Assembly (NCBI GenBank): GCA_003194525.1
Contig: NBIV01000033.1
Span: 62,001 to 126,000, forward strand
Direction: 5' to 3'
DNA length: 64,000 nt
Origin: Gracilariopsis chorda
Taxonomy: Eukaryota > Rhodophyta > Florideophyceae > Gracilariales > Gracilariaceae
Both the position numbers and the translations under genes were made by a program. The notes beneath the pieces are model-generated. The model was given only the letters and a program-made list of their open reading frames with translations. It was not told the origin of the DNA and searched no databases. Below are positions 51,001-59,300 of the stretch, one piece after another. Position 1 is the stretch's first letter, and every line of letters starts with the position of its first letter.

Positions 51001-51326
51001 ATAAACCTAACGTACTTCATGGTCGCCTTCCATCGCCGAACGTACTCGGAGAGCAGTATGGTGCCGTCAAGGAGTCGCAAATGATGCAGCTGCACATCCA
51101 CCAGGTCACGAATGTACTGGCGAACGTGTCCATACATTCGCCGCATTTTCACGGTATCGTTTTGGCTGTACAACTTGGCAACATCGGTGTAGATGTCATT
51201 CCATTCCTCGGGGAAGGTCTTAACCGGATTGTCCTGCATATTACGCAAAACTGCTGAAAGGCGCGCTTTCACATTTCGCCAACGAAACTCAAGCTCATGA
51301 TCGAAGGGGCCATCAAGCGTTGTCAT
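48059..51326 (-). CDS. cullin (SCF-type scaffold), with one apparent frame change and a large insertion
   Basis: From ATG 51326 the frame encodes the cullin N-terminal repeats (about residues 1-370) and the cullin-homology domain, including LDDKDMFFETHRILFAKRLL, then KLKLKAGNSYTQRLTGMFQDI. It runs into the winged-helix region (ISPEELLEHLDPLF) and then stops. The continuation is in another frame (LFVAKRHQLLSF onward) and ends in a perfect neddylation domain: VDAVLVRIMKSRK, KKRLESLIDQEYITRD and LYRYNV. The acceptor Lys is in the IMKSRK segment. The frame change falls in an A6G5 homopolymer at 48932-48942. Between winged helix strands a roughly 130-aa Pro/Gln/Ser-rich segment is inserted, so the whole protein (about 1090 aa) is much longer than usual (about 750). 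Cullin type is CUL1/CUL5-like by general pattern; APC2 is excluded by the neddylation site. Confidence 0.88.
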
Positions 51327-52242
51327 GATGAGAAACGATGCGGCTTTCTCTCAGCAAAACTGGAAACGATAGTGGGGGCGATGATGCCCACTACAGCAGA
51401 AGGCAGAATGTATCGTAGAGCTCGCGTTCTGCCACGAAGTGGAGGAAGAAAACAAAAGGTGAGCGCGAGGGCGTGGAGGGTGTAGTGAAGTTTCTCGGAA
51501 GTAGTTGCAACCGGTGAACCTTCAACAATATCGTGCCGAAAACACGTAAGCGTTAAGGTGCAGTGCACCACCACGGCAGGAAGTCTCCGCTACTATTTAT
51601 GGTGACGCGTGAACACTGAAGTGCAAGGTGCTTTGTTGGTGAAGCTGCCGGTGAGTGATTAAGCTTCGTTAGGCGGAGAGGGATGGACGGGCAGAAGAAC
51701 CCACGAGTGCCAAGAGCACACACTAAGGACCGAGTGAATTGCGGCCCGCGGCTTCATATTTGGGCATCAGGTTGCCACACTTCACATTTGTAGATGTACA
51801 GTACTGAACACTGGAATCCTCAGTTCACTCCTGATTTTGTGTCTGTTAATTTCATTGAGGCTTTTGAGCATATGTACTGTATCTTCAAATAGTGCGATGG
51901 TCGACGGGTAATTCAAAGTACACATGCTCCATGCGGCTTGCTCGTTCGTTGTGCTCGGCATGCCGGGCCAAGTTCAACGTGAATGAATCTTCATTCTTTC
52001 CAGAGGTTGCATTCCACAGGTACGTTCGTGAAGAAAACGAGCAATACGTGAGTGCTGCGATGCTGCGGGAGGTCTTGAGGTGTTCTGAGTCCAGGCACGG
52101 AAGCGGCGTTTCTTGCACCTGCAACGTGTTATGGCAGTCGAAAAAGTCCTCAGCATTGGTTTTTATCTTGGGAACAAGTTAAAGGGTTAACCCTTGAGCT
52201 TAGCATTACCTCTCTTCTGGTTCACCTCTTTAAAGCCTTGCG
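51327..52242. other. intergenic region between cullin and NAF1
   Basis: About 900 bases. A perfect 14-base palindrome AAGGGTTAACCCTT lies at 52182-52195, close to the NAF1 3' end. A 96-aa frame at 51892-52182 is open but unrecognised. The cullin promoter would lie near 51327-51650. Confidence 0.45.
52182..52195. repeat. 14-base perfect palindrome of the AAGGGTTAA family
   Basis: AAGGGTTAACCCTT reads the same on both strands. It lies about 50 bases beyond the NAF1 stop codon, in its 3' flank. Related half-sites recur at 36.75, 39.7, 43.5 and 44.7 kb. Confidence 0.8.
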
Positions 52243-54135
52243 TCAACCTTGGCCTCCAGTACCAGGGGGATAAGAACGTGCGGGTGGGCGTGTGGTATGT
52301 CCTCCGCCCTGATGTGGTTCCGGATAACGTGCTTGCTCAACCCCACTACGATAACCAGCCATGTGCGCAGGTCGTGCTTCGCTCATTCTTGACTGGTGGC
52401 CTCCGTAAGCATTATTGCTATACATGTTCGAGACACCAGGATAGTACGAACCGCTGTAGGGCCGCCGTCCGGGGCTGCCATCCGGGGCCGTGAACATCGG
52501 AGGAGACGGATACATATGGCTGGGATTGTGATAGCTGTATTGATGTTGAGAGATCGGGTTTCCAGGACCCCCAAGACCTGCCATCGTCCCACTATGATTG
52601 ACTGCATGGAAATCAGTCGCTGGGCCGCCCATAGTACTACGGTCAACACTTCCAGGAGCAATTGGGGGATGCAAAGAACCTGGAGGAAAGAACCCTGCAT
52701 GTCGTGGCCGGTTCGGATTGCCCGCAACGTCTGCGGGATATAACGAACGAAATCGTTGCGGTCCGTGAAGATTTGACGACACGCCAGGCGGAATCTGATT
52801 GTTAAACTGTCCAGGGACTTGTACCCCGAAACCGTAAAACGGCGGGGGTATTCCACCAGCCGTCCCCTTGAAGGAGGTCGGTGTTAGTAGTTCTTCAGAT
52901 CCTTGGCCATGGACGGAGTTTGCTGGGCGCAGTTGCTCTTGGTGATAAGCTGCGCGTGGGGTAGATGAGGTACCAGGCCACATGCTCGGCGTCATCGGGT
53001 CATACATATGTTGTGGTTGTGAGCGATGATTAGGCTCACCAGCTTGCCTTGCCGCGAAGTTGCGCCCGTCTACGCGGCCGTTTTGTAGACCCTTGTGATG
53101 ACGGGAGGGGTTACCGCGAACCTCGCCTGTGACATTCGGCTGTCCAAACCGTCTCCGCTTCGTAAAACCGGCGGCAGCAGGTTCGGCTTCTCGTTTCTTG
53201 GCCCTCTTTTCTGCCTGTTTCGCAGCCCTTTCGTCTTCATCATCCGAAAAATCGTCTGTAGCAGTCACTTCCTCATCATTCCAGTTACTTGTGTCATACC
53301 CTTTGGTTTGCAGTTCACTCCCCTTCACCCATTTGCTCTTGTGCTTCACAGCGAACACTGTACGTCCTTTCGCTGCACCGGCTGAGTCCCGCTCTTCTTC
53401 ATTGTTAAATCTCACTACATAAAATGGGTTATCAACCGGCCCAAAAGTTTCATCAATCAATCCGAAGAGCTGCCGATTCTCGAAGCAAAGAACAGAATCA
53501 TGATCCAGGGCACTCACCAAGTTAAGGTTGGTTGCTTGAGAAAATGAGATGCGGTTGGCTGGCGCCTGAGGAGCTTCGCTGTTCTGGTCAAGAAGACAGT
53601 CCTTACCCGTAGAAACAATAACAACGGATTCTAAAACCGACATGATCTTACCCACCGGATAAATCTCATCGTCCGCACTTACAATGATGTTAGGGCGTGG
53701 CAATTTAATCGTACCTGGATCAACTTCGTTTCTGGAGCGTAAATGTTTCTGATCAGAGTCTGTCTTGTCTTCTTCAATCAACTCCTTAATGGCATCTATC
53801 GCGCTTTTCAGAGGAAGTGCGGGCTTTTCAGGTTCAGAGCTGTCTGATGAAGACGACGATGACGCAAAGGAGGATTCAGACGATTCGGATTCGGAGCCTT
53901 CCGATGATTCTGAAGAGCTCTGAGATTTGGAGTTGCCCACATTCACGTCCAAGCTCATGTTATCCCGAGAACGCTGGCGAACGCCACTGGTAGCAGCATC
54001 AAATATCCAAGCGACCAAATCAGTCACAGACGCTTCTTTGGGTTTGAGCGTTCCTGCAGCATCATGGCGCAATTCGCTGGCTGGCTGTTCCAATGCCGCT
54101 TGTTGCGTTGATGTATCGAGGGCTTGCTCTGACAT
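52243..54135 (-). CDS. NAF1: NAF1, H/ACA snoRNP assembly factor
   Basis: A 630-aa single-exon protein. The N-terminal 140 residues are acidic and Ser-rich (SSESSEGSESESSESS-like run). The Gar1/Naf1 beta-barrel core spans about residues 145-270: IYPVGKIMSVLESVVIV, then LDHDSVLCFENRQLFGLIDETFGPVDNPFYVVRF is the family signature (LGxIxExFGPVxxPxYxVRF). A linker VKGSELQTKGYDTSNWND follows, matching the KGxDAS-NxxDEE block of NAF1. A basic stretch (KRAKKREAEPAAAGFTKRRR) is a likely nuclear signal. The last 270 residues are Pro/Gly/Tyr/Gln-rich and disordered, also usual in NAF1. Gar1 itself is far shorter and Gly/Arg-rich. NAF1 brings dyskerin to nascent H/ACA RNAs and is replaced by GAR1. The ATG at 54135 is the first in frame. 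Confidence 0.9.
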   Translation of the reverse strand: MSEQALDTSTQQAALEQPASELRHDAAGTLKPKEASVTDLVAWIFDAATSGVRQRSRDNMSLDVNVGNSKSQSSSESSEGSESESSESSFASSSSSSDSSEPEKPALPLKSAIDAIKELIEEDKTDSDQKHLRSRNEVDPGTIKLPRPNIIVSADDEIYPVGKIMSVLESVVIVSTGKDCLLDQNSEAPQAPANRISFSQATNLNLVSALDHDSVLCFENRQLFGLIDETFGPVDNPFYVVRFNNEEERDSAGAAKGRTVFAVKHKSKWVKGSELQTKGYDTSNWNDEEVTATDDFSDDEDERAAKQAEKRAKKREAEPAAAGFTKRRRFGQPNVTGEVRGNPSRHHKGLQNGRVDGRNFAARQAGEPNHRSQPQHMYDPMTPSMWPGTSSTPRAAYHQEQLRPANSVHGQGSEELLTPTSFKGTAGGIPPPFYGFGVQVPGQFNNQIPPGVSSNLHGPQRFRSLYPADVAGNPNRPRHAGFFPPGSLHPPIAPGSVDRSTMGGPATDFHAVNHSGTMAGLGGPGNPISQHQYSYHNPSHMYPSPPMFTAPDGSPGRRPYSGSYYPGVSNMYSNNAYGGHQSRMSEARPAHMAGYRSGVEQARYPEPHQGGGHTTRPPARSYPPGTGGQG

Positions 54136-54510
54136 GATAAGAGAGCACACAGGTAGGTTATGAGTCTTTCCTATTTCAACTCAGGATTGGTTTGACAATG
54201 GAAGCTCTTTACTCTGAGCTTGTGTAGTCCCTAATGACATGTTATGATAAGCGTCGGGGTGTTTTGAATGCTGATGTTGATGTATATGCTGTACTCTTGG
54301 TAGAAAGTTCCAGGGCTTCTGACGTGTTCTTTGATAGGGACAAGGTAATAGTCGTCGTGCAAGGCAAAGGAGGCTTGCAATTGCATCAAGCGAGGCGAGG
54401 CAAATGCGGTCCAACTATCCACCTTGTACGTATAGGTTCAGTGCCCCCGCCGTCGGAGCCGAACCGGGCCTCTGCAACGGCGATTGCGACATATGACAAA
54501 AATCAATTTG
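54136..54510. other. spacer between NAF1 start and tRNA-Leu, nothing recognised
   Basis: Contains the NAF1 promoter on the minus strand and the 3' flank of the tRNA gene. No repeat or frame of note. Confidence 0.4.
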
Positions 54511-54516
54511 AAAAAA
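54511..54516 (-). terminator. RNA polymerase III terminator of tRNA-Leu
   Basis: Six consecutive T on the minus strand, starting 22 bases after the discriminator base of the tRNA. A T run of this length is a standard Pol III stop. Confidence 0.75.
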
Positions 54517-54537
54517 CAAGATCCAGAAGGAAGGACA

Positions 54538-54636
54538 TGCCACCGATGGGGTTCGAACCCATGCTACCCCTCCGGGTAAGCAGGTCTTAAGCCTGCCGCC
54601 TTACTGTGTACGTGTTAACCACTCGGCCACAGTGGC
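54538..54636 (-). tRNA. tRNA-Leu(UAA) with a 14-base D-loop insertion
   Basis: The transcript folds as a complete leucine tRNA. The acceptor stem is GCCACTG with CGGTGGC (one G-U). The D-stem is GCC with GGC. The anticodon arm GCAGG-CTTAAGA-CCTGC gives anticodon UAA. A long variable arm TACCC-GGAG-GGGTA marks a class II tRNA, and the T-arm is ATGGG-TTCGAAC-CCCAT, with discriminator A and no encoded CCA. Internal A box (TGGCCGAGTGG) and B box (GGTTCGAACCC) are intact. The D-loop GAGTGGTTAA is normally followed at once by GGC, but here 14 bases, CACGTACACAGTAA (54601-54614 on the plus strand), intervene. Without them the tRNA is a normal 85 bases. The anticodon loop has no intron. An ectopic D-loop intron is the leading explanation; an unspliced insertion or tRNA pseudogene is the alternative. 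Confidence 0.9.
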
Positions 54637-54926
54637 CGAACACCCTTGGACCGATTTCAACATTGTCACCGTGAAACAACGTTTATATATCAAGTGTGAC
54701 ACTTCCATTGTGTTCATCTACATCACCATCACGTCCCACCATCGCCGTTGCCTTGTGCGCTTGGTACTATACTCATCGTATCATTGATAACACAGCCGTC
54801 ATGAGTACAAACAATGCAAAATGGCATCAACGGTAAACAGCAAATAAAACGAAAGAACCGGACTGAATTAAAAGAAAACAAAGTGCGGCTCAGCTGCACC
54901 TTTCCGTGAGAACCAGTATAGTCATC
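54637..54926. other. tRNA upstream region, nothing recognised
   Basis: A TATATA patch lies about 50 bases upstream of the tRNA (about 54683). It also serves as upstream region of the gene starting at 54927. Confidence 0.4.
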
Positions 54927-55559
54927 ATGAACAGACGTTCAGCTTTCATGGACTTGAGTCTTTTTCGAAGTAAAAGGAATGCACCCCGCAACTTGGCTAG
55001 CTTCATTTCAAAACGCGCGCACGCCAACAGACGGAAGAATGGTTCTTCCTTTGACCAGAGATTTCGTAAGAATCATCCAAAGAATGCATCTGAATCCAAG
55101 CCCTCTTCGAAGCTTATCACTCTAAAACGAATCTCCAATAAACCTGACACTGCTGTTGCCAGTTCCCATGATGAGGCGGGTCAAGAACAGCAACCTCAAG
55201 TAAGTGCACTGAAATCGACTAGCTTTTATGCCAAGACAAAACCACTCACCTTATCTGGCATGCATTCTGCGTTTTTCAACAACATCACCACTAAGGCGGA
55301 ACACGTACGCTCAGACCTACAGCGAATAGAAGCTGGGATTCCACTCCGTAACTTCGAGGTAAATGAGGAAAGCACAACCCACATTGATTCAGTCGAAGAC
55401 ACAGTGGACTTTCCTTCTCCTGAGCCTTTGACGAATGTGTTACGGCATTCAGCTCCAGCGAAAGATTTGTGCTCTGCGGGGACCGTGGCCGATATATCCA
55501 AGCCTGACAAAACGCCTCGTCTTCGAGTTTCTCGTGGTACCATTTTTGGAAGGTATTGA
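54927..55559 (+). CDS. basic unknown protein, 210 aa
   Basis: A single-exon frame from ATG 54927 (context ATCATCATGAAC). The N-terminal 70 residues are strongly basic (NRRSAFMDLSLFRSKRNAPR, then SKRAHANRRKNGSSFDQRFR) and could be a nuclear or mitochondrial targeting segment. The rest is polar with a short ordered stretch (SGMHSAFFNNITTKAEHVRSD, then LQRIEAG) and a basic C-terminus (RLRVSRGTIFGRY). No known domain was recognised. The conserved-looking C-terminal TIFGRY end and lack of stops favour a real gene. Confidence 0.5.
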   Translation: MNRRSAFMDLSLFRSKRNAPRNLASFISKRAHANRRKNGSSFDQRFRKNHPKNASESKPSSKLITLKRISNKPDTAVASSHDEAGQEQQPQVSALKSTSFYAKTKPLTLSGMHSAFFNNITTKAEHVRSDLQRIEAGIPLRNFEVNEESTTHIDSVEDTVDFPSPEPLTNVLRHSAPAKDLCSAGTVADISKPDKTPRLRVSRGTIFGRY

Positions 55560-56396
55560 ACTTGCCGTCCCTCGCAGAGCAAGAACATCTCCTACGTGAG
55601 ACTTCTCTATGGCCCCCCGGGGACAGTCATCGCTCTTGAGCCGGTCGAGGCCAGGATTGTTGCATGTCAATGGGCTTTCCAGCTTCAACTCATGAAGTTC
55701 CCAGTCCGGGCACAAGCTGATCCGCCTTCACGAGCCGTGCCCGTCCTCCGTCTCGCCGAGTCCTTACTGAGGGAAGCGAAATGGATTTGCAGCTAGGTCT
55801 CCAAGAGAGATCAACACTCAAACACTCAGTCTGACTGAGTCAGCCCGTCGTCTGACTGCCTATACGTACATTTTACAGTTTACTTGTAGTAATCCCTCAC
55901 CCCTGGTGAAGGGTTACCACTCTGCGACCAGTTATTGGCGACATCATTATTTTCTGTCTTCTCGTTGTGTGCCCTTTCTTGCGATGGAGAGGTTAGAAAG
56001 TTGGAAAGCAGGTTTCCATGACAGACAAGTGAGAATGGCTATAATCATGATACAATCACCTGCAATCAACAGGAAGCAAATTCAGTCCACTTCTACGATT
56101 GTAAGTTTGATATAGCCAGATGCAGCTTTGCCGCTTGCGCGCCGCGAACAGGTGTCTCAACATCATCCGGCGTAATAACGTGTTTGTTTCAACGGCTCTG
56201 GCACTATCTCAGACTTGAGTTTCGGTGCTCTGGAGCTCCTGATTCAACCCCTTGCACTTTCATAACACGATAGGGCGCTCACTAAGTTTGAGTATCTTCC
56301 TTCATGCTCATATTTTGCTCCAGTAAATGTTGGTTTGTTGAGCCCATGCGTATCTACCGACGCTATGAAGCACGCCCATTGCCCCTTTCGCCATGA
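55560..56396. other. intergenic region, possible repeat debris
   Basis: A 66-aa frame at 55596-55796 has a composition suggestive of mobile-element coding debris, but no domain can be named. Near 55890-55918 a TAATCCCTCACCCCTGG and GAAGGGTTACC pair forms an imperfect inverted repeat. Nothing else recognised. Confidence 0.35.
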
Positions 56397-59300
56397 TCAA
56401 AATACGCTTCGACAAGTTGGGCACGCACTACTGTTACTTGTCGAGAACCATCGCAGCAAACAGTCGGAGTGGAAGCAATTGCGGCAAGTTCGGCATGCCT
56501 TTTCTGGTAGCGCAGCGCTTGCTACATGAAGTACGGAGTAGCAAATGGGGCATTCGTCTGCACCTTGGAATGTCTTGTCCAAGTTACGTCGCCACAGTGC
56601 AAGGGCCTCGGCTAGTGACCCGTTTTTCGCGCGGAGCAATAGAGCCATACCCAGCAAAGTCTTTCGCCACTGTGCCTCCGACATACCGATACGTGAACGT
56701 GCCTCAACAGTAACAGTCTGTAAAGGGAACACGTCAGGCACACGCATTCCAATCTCCAACGTCACATCAGAGAAACGATATGTTGCCCAGACTTCACGGC
56801 CTGCAACAGAACCTCGAGCTGTTAGCTCTCCTTCGCCGTCCTCGTCACCACCCCCTCCTGCTTGAGCACCCCATTCTTTGACCTTCCGCACCTCTGTAGC
56901 TATTAGTAATGGAGCAAGATTGGTGCGGACGAAGGCCTCTATGCGTGATGCTACACCGCGTCCAAGATCATGGGTTACTATCTGCCTTGACAACGCTGGT
57001 AGTCGTTGAAGTGCTCTAGCAAATGCGATCCCGACTGCATGGCCCACTGCTGTTTCACTGTTGCCATCACGCAGACTTTCGCATGTCGCGTCACCCTCTC
57101 CTTCGTTGTCCGTTAGTACTGCCTGTCCGCTTCTTGCTACAATTACCCCGGATGCTGCGTTCTCTTCAACCTGCAGTGCCATCACAGACGATCTAGCTGC
57201 GGCGCGTCGTTCCATATCGCTACCGTCTACAATTACCTCGATACATCGCTTGAAGAATTCCTTGTAAACATCAAGATGAGTTTCCAAGTATATCAGACCC
57301 ACTCTTCGAAATGACACATCACCAGAATCGGCAAGTGTAGCAGGTGAACTTATTGCGTCATCCGATCTCATGAGATCTAAGAACACTCTCCAAGCAAGAA
57401 AGTATCCAATCTCTCCAGCTACGGCTTGGTCGTGGTCACTTACGCTCTGACTGGTATATGCGGCCGACCATTCCAAAGCGCGACGAAGCTGTACTGGAAT
57501 AATTGCATCTACGAAGGCCACTTCGCTTTCTTCGTCCGCAAAGCCGTCTTTAGGAAATTCGCTGGCGACACGGTCAGAGAGATCCATCGTCGCGGCGTGC
57601 ACCACCGCTGTCAATACTGCTCTTCTTATCAGTACAGATGTACTCGTCAAGTATGGAATGAGGGAGTAAACATCGTTTGCTGGTAGAGGCATTTCTCCAT
57701 TTTCTTGTAGCAAGGTTCCGGTTTCTGCAGCAGTGACGATCAGATCTCCGCACCATCTTGAGCATGCCCATACACCAATGTTTCCTAGATCCGGGTGCTC
57801 AGGATCCTCTTCTAAGAAAGGGATCAGCTTGATACCAATCCAAGCACCCCAATGGCATAATTCATCAATAGTTCCATCGCTCAGCATGTCCAGTTTCGAG
57901 CTTTTCACTAAGATTTCAGTCAGCCCAACAAGAGAACATAGTCTGTATGCTTCTACCGGGGAAACATCGCTTGTGCAATTCGAAATCACGTCCTGAAATA
58001 GAACGCTGATGCGTGAAACCCACGCGGCCACATCCCTGCTTTTCAAGACGTCAGAACCAAGGCATCGAATGGCCATACGAAGAAGATTTGACAGCGATCC
58101 TTCCAGCTTGAGCAAGCGTTCATCAGAAGATTTGACTGAGTCTTTCAGTTGGCTGCATCCCTGTTCAACTATTTTGAGAATGGTATCGTGAAGCCATGGA
58201 AAAACGTCAAGTTTCGCGTGTGACTCTCCTCCAGCCCTTGCAAATCCATGAAGTGCTGATGCGAGGATATCGAGAGCAGCAACGCTGTCCACTCTCAGCA
58301 TATCGCTCAAACTGTTAGTCGCGGTTTCTTCAATAAACTCCCTGAAGGATTCAACTGAGTGTCCCTTGCTCCCGGCGCTACATATACGAACAACAGTCGG
58401 AATTGAGGACAAGATAGCGTCGTCTGCATATGATCTCAAAGGGTCTCGTTCGCTCCAGTGCCGTTTTAACTCTTCGCTGATGCCAGTGAATAGTTCCGGT
58501 GAAATTTCTGTCATTGCTTGCGATAAGCAACCAAGTACTGCCTCACTCCCTTCATCCGTTTTCGAAAGGAAGAACTGAGTTGTAACTCGTCCAACACGCT
58601 GCGTCTCATCAGCGTCTAAGCTTATGAAGTAGTCTTTGAGTAAACTTTCCAGTTCTGCGACGCGTTGCACAAATGTGTTTCGTATTGTATGATTCAGATA
58701 CTCCACATCGATGCTAACTATTATCCCGTCTCCGAAGAGGAGCCTGAATGGTGTTTGATGCAATATTCCTGATGTGAAAGCAGGTTTTGCGACTGACAAG
58801 AGCTTCTTGGCGAGAAAAGTCGAAGCCCCAATTCCATGTTTGCCAAATGCGGATATAACAGCAGATACTGCAGAAGCAAGCTGAGCAAGTTCCGAGTCTT
58901 CTGATTCGTTCATAGAACATAGTAGGACATTTCCCATCGTATCGAGAAGAAATGATAAAGTTTCGTATTCATGAGCTGTGATATATGACAGCACATGAGG
59001 CAGAATTGATGCATTTCGAACAGCACGAAATGTGGATACACTCACAAACTCTCGGAAAGAGACCTGTGAGCCTAGCCGGGAAGAAAAAGCTGAAAGAATA
59101 GCTTCAACGATACGATCCATATCACTTCTAGAATGGTCATTCTGCAGTACACTTGCGACTAATCCAATAATTCTGTCGTGGATTTCTGACGATAGCATCG
59201 CGCCACCATCGGGCTCCATTGACGCGCAAGCCAACTCAACCCCTGAGTTAGTCAGTTTGTTATCATGAATATGTTGCATCACTTCAAGAACCAATTGCTC

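Noticed and set aside
48059-51326. Cullin as a pseudogene, or as two separate genes
   Set aside because: Both parts are conserved, stop-free and complementary; the break is a single homopolymer and the second part alone would be a neddylation domain without a scaffold.
52383-52856. Minus-strand 157-codon frame within NAF1
   Set aside because: It is another frame of the Pro/Gly/Tyr-rich NAF1 C-terminus, which is low complexity and open in several frames.
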